Positions 1 through 6,857 of a stretch of DNA of 64,000 nt are shown in pieces. The notes under the pieces were generated by a model, which worked only from the letters and a program-made list of their open reading frames with translations, was not told where the DNA came from and made no database searches. The translations under genes were made by a program, and so were the position numbers. The stretch is from RGIG9115 sp045649825 (GTDB lineage Bacteria; Bacillota; Clostridia; UBA1381). The stretch covers positions 1 to 64,000 of the forward strand of contig JAZRQO010000013.1 of assembly GCA_045649825.1 (NCBI GenBank), in the 5' to 3' direction. Position 1 is the stretch's first letter. Every line of letters begins with the position of its first letter.

Positions 1-7
1 TTCGTAG

Positions 8-141
8 TTCAATGGCATAAAATAAAGAGAAACCCGCAAATTTGCGGGTTTCTACCGTGATTTATAAGTTCTCGCTATTTTTGATGCTTATAAATGCTTA
101 TTTTGAGCCATTGAACGGTCTGTGCATTTTTAAACATCCCC
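8..141. repeat. Dispersed palindromic repeat, copy A
   Basis: This unit recurs almost unchanged at 56617-56750. Its 108-bp core (8-115) has terminal inverted repeats TTCAATGGC and GCCATTGAA and an internal palindrome at 29-52 (arms GAAACCCGC and GCGGGTTTC). A shared 26-bp tail (116-141) follows. On the minus strand the hairpin is followed by a T-rich stretch, so it could end transcription of the minus-strand gene beside it. Both copies lie directly 3' of a minus-strand gene in the same orientation. Confidence 0.85.
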
Positions 142-303
142 AATCAACGTATATTCCATCATTTCAAAATGAAGTCGGCTTCCCGTGTCTGCACCCTCGG
201 GCAGAAGAGCAAGAGCAATAAAAAGCTCATTGCTGTTATTAATATCTTTTAAATAGGCGTATTCACCCTCTATTCTGTCGAGTATATAATCCTTTGGTTC
301 CAT
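130..303 (-). CDS. DUF3006-like small protein
   Basis: This 57-aa gene starts at an ATG at 303 behind a good AGGAG ribosome binding site and stops at 130-132. The N-terminus contains LDRIEGEYAYL, which resembles the start of DUF3006 proteins, small single-domain proteins of unknown function common in Firmicutes. The middle is acidic and the protein has no membrane segment or cysteines. Its last codons and stop run into the tail of the dispersed repeat at 8-141. It lies 80 nt downstream of queT on the same strand and may be cotranscribed. The family call rests on the short N-terminal motif only; the reading frame itself is well supported by its RBS. Confidence 0.65.
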   Translation of the reverse strand: MEPKDYILDRIEGEYAYLKDINNSNELFIALALLPEGADTGSRLHFEMMEYTLIGDV

Positions 304-384
304 ATTCACTCCTATATCAAAGTCATTTCCGTTTCTTTTCTTTTTTGTTAAAGTCTTGATTAAAAAACAGTTTTATGTTATGAT

Positions 385-861
385 TTAATCGAAAAGTTCT
401 GGTCTTTTTTTAAGGGTATATGCAAATGCCGTACCAAACACTCCGGCTACAACCGCCTCGCCTATAAACACGGTTAAGGCAAAATACCCATATGTACCCG
501 GCGCTCCATAGGCGTACATTATAATAAAGGGAACTATAAGGGTGTTTGCAAGTATAGGCGGAAGCGAAACAAGGGCAGTATGCTTTTTTAATAGCCTTGT
601 TCCTATTGCCCCAATGAGCGTTGCAAAGGTGCCGCCCAGGATATTTGCCAGCACTCCGTCTGTTAAAAGATTGGAGATAAGGCAACCGATAACAAGCCCC
701 GGTACTGCAGCAGGCATAAATGCAGGAAGCACTGTTAGTGCTTCTGAAATGCGAAACTGAATTGCTCCGTTTGCAAGACCGAATGCGTTTGAAACCAAAG
801 TCAGAGCCACATACAGCGCGGCAATGACTGCACTTTGAGTTATAAATAAACTCCTTTTCAT
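385..861 (-). CDS. queT: QueT-family queuosine precursor transporter (ECF S component)
   Basis: This 158-aa integral membrane protein belongs to the QueT family, predicted substrate-binding subunits of ECF transporters that import queuosine precursors such as preQ1. Several hydrophobic helices span the chain, with the typical FGLANGAIQFRISEALTVLP stretch near residue 25 and a KKRPELFD tail. An upstream ATG at 876 exists, but ATG 861 is chosen because GGAG at 871-874 is spaced ideally for it and the 876 ATG lies inside the riboswitch. No ATPase or T subunit is adjacent, so it probably shares a general ECF energizing module. The riboswitch independently supports the substrate. Confidence 0.88.
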   Translation of the reverse strand: MKRSLFITQSAVIAALYVALTLVSNAFGLANGAIQFRISEALTVLPAFMPAAVPGLVIGCLISNLLTDGVLANILGGTFATLIGAIGTRLLKKHTALVSLPPILANTLIVPFIIMYAYGAPGTYGYFALTVFIGEAVVAGVFGTAFAYTLKKRPELFD

Positions 862-870
862 AAAAATCAA

Positions 871-914
871 CTCCATAGTTTTGTTTTAGGTGAGGATGGT
901 TTCGAACTCACCGC
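871..914 (-). promoter_or_regulatory. preQ1-I riboswitch
   Basis: On the minus strand stem P1 is formed by GGTGAG (912-907) and CTCACC (894-889). The 12-nt loop contains CCAT (899-896), which can pair with ATGG (876-873) after the A-rich tail TAAAACAAAACT to make the H-type pseudoknot typical of preQ1-I. The ribosome binding site GGAG of queT overlaps the last pseudoknot strand, so ligand binding should block translation. This was recognised by architecture and not scored with a covariance model. Confidence 0.8.
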
Positions 915-980
915 AGAACATTATATATTATAAGAACAAAAAAGTCAAGATAAAAATTATTCAACAAGAGAGGAACAAAA

Positions 981-1877
981 ATGAAACACAGTCTTTTACG
1001 TCACACCATCGCCCCACTGATTGCGGCTTTTATATGGGGAACTGCTTTTGCAGCACAGAGTATATGTGCCGATTATATCGAGCCTTTTACATTTAATGCT
1101 CTTCGAGGTTTAATTGCAAGCATTACCCTTTTTATAATTTACATAGTTTATTCAAAAGCGGCGAAACGGTTAGCTCCAAAATCACCCATACCCTGGAAAA
1201 AGCTTATTCCCGGTTCACTCCTTTGCGGATTATTCCTTTCAATTGCTTCAAATATGCAGCAGCTCGGACTTGGCGACACCTCAGCAGGTAAGGCAGGGTT
1301 TATAACTGCACTATACATAGTTATAGTTCCCATACTCGGACTGTTCACAGGTAAAAAATGCGGGCTTAAAGTGTGGATAAGCGTTGCCGTTGCAGTAGTG
1401 GGGCTTTACTTCCTCTGCATTACGGAAACATTTACAATTGCACCCTCTGACTTTTACGTGTTTATCTGCGCCATAGTGTTCGGCGTGCATATTATGGTAA
1501 TCGACAAATATACCCAAAGTGTTGAGGGAATTCTGCTTTCCTTAGGTCAGTTTATCGTTGTAACCGTTATATCGGGAATAGGAATGCTTATTTTTGAAAA
1601 CCCGTCAATTGCGGGAATAACGGAGTGCATACTCCCCACACTTTATGTGGGAATATTCTCAAGCGGAGTTGCTTACACACTTCAAATCATTGCAATGCGT
1701 GGGGCAAACCCCACAAAGATTTCCTTGCTTCTGAGCTTGGAATCCGTATTTGCAGTAGTCGGCGGAACATTTATCGGCGAAAGGTTATCAGGACGAGAGC
1801 TTATAGGCTGCGTCCTTATGTTCGGGGCAGTTATTCTCTCACAGCTCCCCTCTGAAAAAGAAAGGGAAATAAAATGA
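981..1877 (+). CDS. EamA-family (DMT superfamily) permease
   Basis: This 298-aa inner-membrane protein has about ten hydrophobic segments arranged as two EamA repeats. The first carries WGTAFAAQS near residue 19, and the second ends with the conserved SLESVFAVVGGTFIGERLS near residue 255. DMT permeases export or exchange metabolites and amino acids; the substrate cannot be told from sequence. The start has a GAGAGGA ribosome binding site. The stop codon overlaps the start of the downstream amidase (ATGA), so the two are translationally coupled, and a phosphoesterase follows 2 nt after the amidase. Confidence 0.85.
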   Translation: MKHSLLRHTIAPLIAAFIWGTAFAAQSICADYIEPFTFNALRGLIASITLFIIYIVYSKAAKRLAPKSPIPWKKLIPGSLLCGLFLSIASNMQQLGLGDTSAGKAGFITALYIVIVPILGLFTGKKCGLKVWISVAVAVVGLYFLCITETFTIAPSDFYVFICAIVFGVHIMVIDKYTQSVEGILLSLGQFIVVTVISGIGMLIFENPSIAGITECILPTLYVGIFSSGVAYTLQIIAMRGANPTKISLLLSLESVFAVVGGTFIGERLSGRELIGCVLMFGAVILSQLPSEKEREIK

Positions 1878-2674
1878 AAAAAGCACACACAGGTATACTT
1901 TTAATTATAACCCTGGCACTACTCGGAATAAGCGTATATTCCGACATAACACTGAGCAATTTAAAAAAAGAAACTGCAGAAATCCGCACGGAGCTTGAAG
2001 AGGCACGGGAAATACGCATATCAGAAGAAAACAAGCTTGAAGCAAATCCTCTTTATCAGAAATACAAAGGTGTTTCCGTCTGCATTGACGCAGGTCACGG
2101 AATAACAAAAAGGTCCGAAAAAGAGCCTGTAAGCCCCAACTCGGAAACCCTTAAAGCAACCAATGTAAACGGTGCGGCAGGGGAAGAAGAATTTAATCTT
2201 GCAGTAGCACTGCTTGTAGAGGAAAAGCTGAAGTCTGCAGGCGTTACAACGGATATGATACGCACTACCCGTGAATGTGACAAGAGCAACGTGGAAAGAG
2301 CAGAACAGGCGAACAACAGCGACTACTGCATAAGAATTCACGCAGACGGGAATAACGATACCTCGGTTAACGGAATATCCGTACTGATACCCGAAAAAAG
2401 CTACTTTGACGGCGTAGATTTTACCGAAGACTCAAAACAGATGGCGGAGTGTATCCTGGCTGAAACCGTTGCCGTAACAGGTGCAAAAAATAACGGTCTT
2501 ATCGTCCGTGGCGACCTCACAGGCTTTAACTGGTCAAAGGTCCCCGTTATCCTCATAGAATGTGGATTTTTAAGCAACCCCGAAGAAAAATCAAAACTCC
2601 AAACCCCCGAATATCAGGAAAAAATAGCAGAAGGAATTGCAAACGGATTTTTGAACTATATAAGGAGTAACTAA
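1874..2674 (+). CDS. N-acetylmuramoyl-L-alanine amidase (Amidase_3)
   Basis: This 266-aa protein cleaves the amide between MurNAc and L-Ala in peptidoglycan. It has an N-terminal hydrophobic anchor or signal (about residues 5-25), a short charged coiled region (30-55), and an Amidase_3 domain from about residue 68. Zinc-site hallmarks are visible: CIDAGHG, EEFNLAVA, RIHADGNND and the closing VILIECGFLSNPEE. It is probably membrane-anchored and faces the wall. It overlaps the upstream permease by 4 nt. Such genes occur both in growth-related wall remodelling and in sporulation or germination; the context does not decide between them. Confidence 0.88.
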   Translation: MKKAHTGILLIITLALLGISVYSDITLSNLKKETAEIRTELEEAREIRISEENKLEANPLYQKYKGVSVCIDAGHGITKRSEKEPVSPNSETLKATNVNGAAGEEEFNLAVALLVEEKLKSAGVTTDMIRTTRECDKSNVERAEQANNSDYCIRIHADGNNDTSVNGISVLIPEKSYFDGVDFTEDSKQMAECILAETVAVTGAKNNGLIVRGDLTGFNWSKVPVILIECGFLSNPEEKSKLQTPEYQEKIAEGIANGFLNYIRSN

Positions 2675-2676
2675 TA

Positions 2677-3372
2677 ATGATTTATACCATCTCCGACCTG
2701 CATCTGCCTCTTGGAATAGACAAGCCTATGGACATCTTCGGCAGACGTTGGGAAAACTATGTGGAGCGAATCCGCGAGAACTGGCTTAATAAAATAAACC
2801 CCGAAGACACCGTTGTGCTTGGGGGTGACTTTTCGTGGGCAACATATCTTGAACAGTCAAAAAAGGATTTTGAATTTTTAGAGGCGTTGCCGGGGACAAA
2901 AATACTCCTTAAGGGCAATCACGACTATTGGTGGACAACGGCTTCAAAGCTTACACAGTTTACGGAAAACGAAGGCTTTAAAAGTGTTAAATTCCTGCAC
3001 AACAACTCCTACAAGATTGAAAACACGGGGATTTGCGGAACACGTGGCTGGTCTCTTGATAATCTCGGCTCTGAGGAAGACAAAAAAATCTATGCCCGAG
3101 AGCTTATCCGCCTTCGTATATCCCTTGACGACGCAAAAAACAAGGGCTGCGAAAAGATGATAGTATTTACCCATTACCCACCCGTAACACAGGCGGCACA
3201 GCAGACGGAATTTCATAAAATACTCCGTGAATACGGTGTTAAAAAATGCATTTACGGACACCTTCACGGGATATCCCACAACACTGCATTCACAGGCTTT
3301 GCAGATGATGTGGAGTATATCCTAGCCGCAGGGGATTATCTTGGATTTGACCCGATTTCCGTAACCGGTTGA
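2677..3372 (+). CDS. Calcineurin-like metallophosphoesterase
   Basis: This 231-aa protein has the metallophosphoesterase motifs in order: SDLHLP at the N-terminus, GGDFSW (residue 50), GNHDYWW (80), THYPPV (165) and YGHLHG (195), which supply the two-metal site. It has no signal peptide, so it is probably cytoplasmic. Homologs annotated as serine/threonine phosphatase or UDP-diacylglucosamine hydrolase-like cannot be told apart here, and the substrate is unknown. It is the last gene of the EamA-amidase run, with a 2-nt gap. Confidence 0.85.
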   Translation: MIYTISDLHLPLGIDKPMDIFGRRWENYVERIRENWLNKINPEDTVVLGGDFSWATYLEQSKKDFEFLEALPGTKILLKGNHDYWWTTASKLTQFTENEGFKSVKFLHNNSYKIENTGICGTRGWSLDNLGSEEDKKIYARELIRLRISLDDAKNKGCEKMIVFTHYPPVTQAAQQTEFHKILREYGVKKCIYGHLHGISHNTAFTGFADDVEYILAAGDYLGFDPISVTG

Positions 3373-3469
3373 TAATATTTTTGTTAGGTATAGTTATTAC
3401 CCTGATAGTGTTAAGTTACTTGGTTTCCGAAAGTATATACTTACTATCAGCATTACATAGGAAAGAAAC

Positions 3470-3592
3470 ATGAATTTTTTGAAATTATGCGGTGTGTATC
3501 CGGTAACTTTTCTCAAAGGTTTAGTTATTGCAACAAGTGTACAGCTGACATACAACCATATGATAAATAAAGTATTTTTAGCCCCGACTTGA
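3470..3592 (+). CDS. Possible 40-aa small protein
   Basis: An ATG behind AGGAAAG opens a 40-codon frame with the basic start MNFLKLCG and mixed hydrophobic content. It was not recognised as any family. Its stop codon lies inside the repeated boundary motif CCCGACTTGACA, which recurs at 5713-5726. It may be a real small gene of the cassette-like island or chance coding. The rest of 3373-3653 shows only this frame and the boundary repeat. Confidence 0.3.
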   Translation: MNFLKLCGVYPVTFLKGLVIATSVQLTYNHMINKVFLAPT

Positions 3593-3640
3593 CAAAATCA
3601 TATAGGGGTAATGTCGAATTTTTTTGTTAAATAAAAACCA
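3580..3640 (+). repeat. Cassette-boundary repeat 1 (short form)
   Basis: CCCCGACTTGACA is followed after about 20 bp by TGTCGAAT and GTTAAATAAAAA, just upstream of the hydrolase RBS. The outer parts match the other boundary repeats (4522-4680, 5388-5475, 5711-5790), but the middle TATACAG segment is missing. Confidence 0.55.
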
Positions 3641-3653
3641 TAGGAGGTTTATT

Positions 3654-4460
3654 ATGATTTATAATGTACAGGATTTTAGTGTGAATTATGCAGCAATGGG
3701 AGTTGCTGAACCACCAAGGAAAACAAAATTAACATCATATATTTTGACACCATCTGAGGTAGAATGGGTTGTTCGTCCGGCAATTATTATTTGTCCCGGA
3801 GGGGGATATGGATCTACATCAGCAAGAGAGGCTGAGCCTGTTGCTATGAAATTTTTGTCAGCTGGATTTCATTGTTTTATCTTAGATTATGCAGTGGCGC
3901 CTTCGGGATGGCCGGCACCTTGTTGTGAACTTTCAAAAGCTGTTTCATATGTACGAAGTATAGCCGACGAAAATGGGATTGACAAAAATAAAGTTTTTGT
4001 TTGCGGATTTTCGGCAGGTGGTCATTTGGCTGCAAGTATAGGAGTTCATTATGATAAAGAAATTGTTCGCAAATTTTCCGGTGTGGAAGGTTTTGAAAAT
4101 AGACCTGATGGCATGATTCTATGCTATCCGGTTATAACCGATCATGATACTCATGAAGGAACGATGAAGAATTTTATTGCCGGAAGAGATGAAGTGAAAG
4201 AACTTTTTGGGCTTGAAAACCATGTAACAAGGAATACCCCCAAAACGTTTATATGGCATACCTTTGAAGATCGGGCGGTACCTGTCGTAAGTACAACAAG
4301 ATTTGTTAATGCTTTAGTTGAAAACGGAATTGAATGTGAAGTGCATATTTTTCCAAAAGGTCAACACGGACTATCGCTGGCAGACAGACAAACAGGCGTT
4401 GTGGTTGAAGAAGTTTCCGGTTGGATTGATATGGCGATTAGATGGATCAATAATTTTTAA
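3654..4460 (+). CDS. Alpha/beta hydrolase, esterase/lipase type
   Basis: This 268-aa cytoplasmic hydrolase has the oxyanion-hole region ICPGGGYGSTSAREAEPVA (about residue 45), the nucleophile elbow CGFSAGGHLA (serine near residue 112), an acid in FEDRAVPV (about 205) and the catalytic histidine in KGQHGLSLAD (about 238). This pattern matches BD-FAE/carboxylesterase-like acetyl esterases related to acetyl-xylan esterases. The start at 3654 is chosen over 3624 because a strong AGGAGG sits 6 nt before it. Base composition is more AT-rich than the flanking genes and it sits between boundary repeats, so it was probably acquired. The substrate is unknown. Confidence 0.85.
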   Translation: MIYNVQDFSVNYAAMGVAEPPRKTKLTSYILTPSEVEWVVRPAIIICPGGGYGSTSAREAEPVAMKFLSAGFHCFILDYAVAPSGWPAPCCELSKAVSYVRSIADENGIDKNKVFVCGFSAGGHLAASIGVHYDKEIVRKFSGVEGFENRPDGMILCYPVITDHDTHEGTMKNFIAGRDEVKELFGLENHVTRNTPKTFIWHTFEDRAVPVVSTTRFVNALVENGIECEVHIFPKGQHGLSLADRQTGVVVEEVSGWIDMAIRWINNF

Positions 4461-4521
4461 CAAATGCATTTATACGATTTGGAATTAGAATGATTATGAT
4501 CCTATGTTTTTCAGTTCTTAC

Positions 4522-4680
4522 TCAACACGAACTACCGCTAAAAGGTTTTGGCATCTAAACCTTATGCCTCGCAAGATCGAAAAAGGTTTGCATCTAAACC
4601 TTATGCGTCGCAATTGCGAAAAATGATTGGCATCTAAATTATACAGTCTTTATATAATGAGTGTCGAATGTTGTCGAAAA
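4522..4680 (+). repeat. Cassette-boundary repeat 2 with internal tandem repeats
   Basis: This begins CAACACGAAC and ends with TTATACAGTCTTTATA and TGTCGAATGTTGTCGAAAA, matching the other boundary repeats. It contains three tandem units of about 39 bp at 4540-4579, 4580-4618 and 4619-4648 sharing GGCATCTAAA. The first two contain the hairpin AAGGTTT/AAACCTT. The intergenic region 4461-4761 holds this repeat and the phd promoter only. Confidence 0.65.
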
Positions 4681-4687
4681 TTATAGG

Positions 4688-4732
4688 TTGACAATATCCT
4701 ACAATTTGTATATAATATAAATTGTAGGATAT
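4688..4732 (+). promoter_or_regulatory. phd-doc promoter with palindromic operator
   Basis: TTGACA (4688-4693) and TATAAT (4711-4716) are spaced 17 bp. A perfect 14-bp inverted repeat, ATATCCTACAATTT at 4694-4707 and its complement at 4719-4732, brackets the -10 box. This fits Phd autorepression and conditional cooperativity with Doc. Confidence 0.85.
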
Positions 4733-4761
4733 ATTTATTGTATAAATAATAGGAGGTAGTT

Positions 4762-5004
4762 ATGAATATAAATACTGAAACAATTACAACAATGACGGAA
4801 GCAAATCAGAATTTCTCAAAAGTTGCTAAAGTCGCAGAAAACAATGGTCAGGCTGTTATCTTCAAAAATAATAAGCCGAAATTTTTACTTATTGATGTTG
4901 ACTCTAATTCATACTTTGATATTACCGATGATGAGAAGATTGATGTAGCAGCAAAGAGAATTATGAATAGATTTAAACCTGCTTTTGAGGAGTTAGCGAA
5001 ATGA
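4762..5004 (+). CDS. phd: Antitoxin, Phd/YefM family
   Basis: This 80-aa antitoxin starts with a Phd/YefM DNA-binding fold (TEANQNFSKVAKVAENNGQAVIFKNNKP) and ends in a C-terminal tail that should neutralise Doc by filling its active-site groove. The start follows AGGAGG at a normal distance. It overlaps doc by 4 nt (ATGA), the usual antitoxin-first order. The palindromic operator upstream supports autoregulation. It lies in the AT-rich cassette-like island. Confidence 0.9.
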   Translation: MNINTETITTMTEANQNFSKVAKVAENNGQAVIFKNNKPKFLLIDVDSNSYFDITDDEKIDVAAKRIMNRFKPAFEELAK

Positions 5005-5378
5005 TTAAATTGAGTAAAGAAAAAGTTTTGCTTTTGCATCAATTGATAGCAGAAGAAACAGGCGGCAGTGTTGGTGTAAGAGATGTTGGACTTTTAGAAA
5101 GTGCTCTTAGCAATGCGTATGCTACATTTGGCGGAGAAGAACTTTATAAAACAAAAGAGGAAAAGGCAGCAAGTCTTGGGTACTCATTGATATCCAATCA
5201 CGCATTTGTTGATGGTAATAAGAGAATAGGTGTATATGTTATGCTGACATTTTTAGAAGCAGAGGGAATAAAAATGAATTGCACCAATGCAGATGTGGTT
5301 GATTTGGGTTTGTCTGTTGCATCAGGGTATATGAAATATGATAAAATTTTAAATTGGATAAATAAATTCAAGAAGTAA
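5001..5378 (+). CDS. doc: Toxin Doc (Fic/Doc family)
   Basis: This 125-aa toxin carries the Doc variant of the Fic motif, HAFVDGNKRIG, at about residues 67-77. Doc enzymes phosphorylate elongation factor EF-Tu and so halt translation; that is family knowledge and is not shown here. The N-terminal half contains GGSVGVRDVGLLESAL, characteristic of Doc. The length is standard for the family and the reading frame is intact. It is coupled to phd by the overlapping start. Confidence 0.92.
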   Translation: MIKLSKEKVLLLHQLIAEETGGSVGVRDVGLLESALSNAYATFGGEELYKTKEEKAASLGYSLISNHAFVDGNKRIGVYVMLTFLEAEGIKMNCTNADVVDLGLSVASGYMKYDKILNWINKFKK

Positions 5379-5387
5379 TTTTTGCTC

Positions 5388-5475
5388 TTAACTTGATACG
5401 AAGATGTTTTCAAAAATATGTGCCGTCTAGATTATACAGTCTTTATACAAAGATTGTCGAATTTTGTTAAAATAA
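5388..5475 (+). repeat. Cassette-boundary repeat 3
   Basis: The order is CTTAACTTGATACGAAG, then a GATTATACAGTCTTTATA segment, then TGTCGAATTTTGTTAAAA. This is the most complete copy of the boundary element and lies between doc and the 49-aa membrane gene. Confidence 0.6.
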
Positions 5476-5494
5476 AAATTTAAAGAAAGGAAAA

Positions 5495-5538
5495 GTATAA
5501 TACAATTATCTTTGGTTTTGATGATAATTATATTATAC
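5495..5538 (+). promoter_or_regulatory. Inverted repeat upstream of small membrane gene
   Basis: GTATAATACAATTATC (5495-5510) faces GATAATTATATTATAC (5523-5538), 15 of 16 complementary with a 12-nt gap. No T-run follows, so an operator or mRNA hairpin is more likely than a terminator. Confidence 0.5.
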
Positions 5539-5550
5539 GAGTAGAGTTAT

Positions 5551-5700
5551 ATGGGTAAAGGATTTTTAGCAGCATTTATCACGTTGGTTGTTGGATTGTT
5601 AACAATGAGTGCGTTTACAGGAGCGGAAGAAGTGGGTGTTGTTGCCTCTATTTCTGTCATGGGAGCATTTATCATCTGCTTCAATGAAAAAAAGAATTAA
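5551..5700 (+). CDS. Small membrane protein, 49 aa
   Basis: An uninterrupted frame encodes two hydrophobic stretches (residues 5-20 and 27-43) separated by TGAEEVG, with a charged FNEKKN tail. No family is recognised. The RBS (GTAGAG) is weak. It occupies one unit of the cassette-like island by itself and has its own upstream inverted repeat. It could be a small toxin-like or accessory peptide; there is no direct evidence for function. Confidence 0.5.
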   Translation: MGKGFLAAFITLVVGLLTMSAFTGAEEVGVVASISVMGAFIICFNEKKN

Positions 5701-5710
5701 TATTATATTT

Positions 5711-5790
5711 TAGTCCCGACTTGACACGAACTTTTGTGAAAAACATTGGATCCAGAGTATACAGCCATTATTCAAACAAACCAAAAGGAG
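5711..5790 (+). repeat. Cassette-boundary repeat 4
   Basis: GTCCCGACTTGACACGAAC is followed by GAAAAACATTGGATCCAGA, GTATACAGCCATTATTCAAA and then the recombinase RBS. It matches the other three boundary repeats over their left and central segments, but lacks the TGTCGAAT right end. Confidence 0.55.
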
Positions 5791-5798
5791 AGTAAAGG

Positions 5799-6857
5799 AT
5801 GAGCAAGCACTCGTATTTACACGAATACCTTACAAATCTGCCCGATTTTCTTTTCGATTATATCGAAATTTATTATACGGGCGAGAGTATAAATACACAA
5901 ATTGGCTACTGCATAGACCTTCGGATTTTTCTCGAATATCTGCAGAAGTTCAAGTTCCGTGATGTGGAGGCTCTTGAGAGCTTTACTGTGGAGCATATGG
6001 GAAAGGTGCGTGCAGAGGACATAATCCGCTTTAAAGCGTACCTTAAAGAGTATCAGAGTACATATATCTCCCCCGACGGAAAGACGGTTACGAGAACCAG
6101 ACGAAATTCCTCCTACGGAATAAACAGGAAGCTTTCCGCCGTGAGGGGCTTATTTTCATACCTTTATAAAACCGACCAGATACCTGAAAACGTAACAGAT
6201 AAGGTGGATATGAACAAGCTCCACCAAAAAATAAAAAAACCCCTTTCCACCCAGGAAACACTGAGGCTACTTAACATTCTCTATCACGGAGAGGGCTTTT
6301 TTACGGGACGGCACCTGACGGAGTATTTGCGGACAAAGCAAAGAGATATTGCCATTTTAATTTCTTATCTTGGCACGGGAGTGCGTGTGAGCGAGCTTGT
6401 GAACCTGAACATTCAGGACGTTTGCTTCGACACCTCATCATTTATCGTAACCCGAAAAGGCGGCGACGAGCAAGAGATTTTCATGCCCGTACAGGTGGAA
6501 AACGAGCTTTACAACTACATACAGGTGCGGAACGAACTTGACGGAATAAAAGACAAAGATGCACTTTTTATAAGCCGTCAGGGAAAGCGTATGACTGTTT
6601 CCTCCGTGGAAAAAATGCTAAAAAAATACTGCACCTGCGCAGGGATTATAGACCCCGACAAATCACGCCCCCACGCCCTCAGACGTACCTTTGCCTGCCG
6701 ACTTCTCGAAGACGGCGTTGACATCAAAATGGTGGCGGAGCTTATGGGACACAAAAACATAGAAGTAACCCACAAATTCTATGCTCAGTACAACTCTGCC
6801 GCAAAGCGTGAGGTTATGAGAAAAATCAATGTTACGGGAGATATAGACAATGCTTGA
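5799..6857 (+). CDS. Tyrosine recombinase, XerS-like
   Basis: This 352-aa site-specific recombinase has an N-terminal core-binding domain (residues 1-145) and a catalytic domain (155-345). The catalytic residues are visible: Arg in GTGVRVSELV, Lys in VTRKGGDEQE, His-Arg in HALRRTFA, His in GHKNIEVT and Tyr in HKFYAQ. The length and motif order resemble the single-recombinase XerS system of streptococci, although a phage or integron origin is possible; the IntI-specific insertion was not seen. The RBS is AAAGGAGAG. It sits directly after an array of small genes flanked by related repeats, so it may act on them. The next gene overlaps by 8 nt. Confidence 0.85.
   Translation: MSKHSYLHEYLTNLPDFLFDYIEIYYTGESINTQIGYCIDLRIFLEYLQKFKFRDVEALESFTVEHMGKVRAEDIIRFKAYLKEYQSTYISPDGKTVTRTRRNSSYGINRKLSAVRGLFSYLYKTDQIPENVTDKVDMNKLHQKIKKPLSTQETLRLLNILYHGEGFFTGRHLTEYLRTKQRDIAILISYLGTGVRVSELVNLNIQDVCFDTSSFIVTRKGGDEQEIFMPVQVENELYNYIQVRNELDGIKDKDALFISRQGKRMTVSSVEKMLKKYCTCAGIIDPDKSRPHALRRTFACRLLEDGVDIKMVAELMGHKNIEVTHKFYAQYNSAAKREVMRKINVTGDIDNA

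Noticed and set aside
890..915. tRNA T-arm-like TTCGAA sequence
   Set aside because: It belongs to the preQ1-I loop; no cloverleaf can be drawn around it.
4540..4648. CRISPR array
   Set aside because: The units are contiguous imperfect tandem repeats without unique spacers, and no cas genes are present.
3580..5790. Classical integron attC sites
   Set aside because: Only some boundary copies contain a GTTRRRY-like core, the matching RYYYAAC box is imperfect, and the adjacent recombinase lacks a visible IntI-specific insertion and reads in the same direction as the genes.
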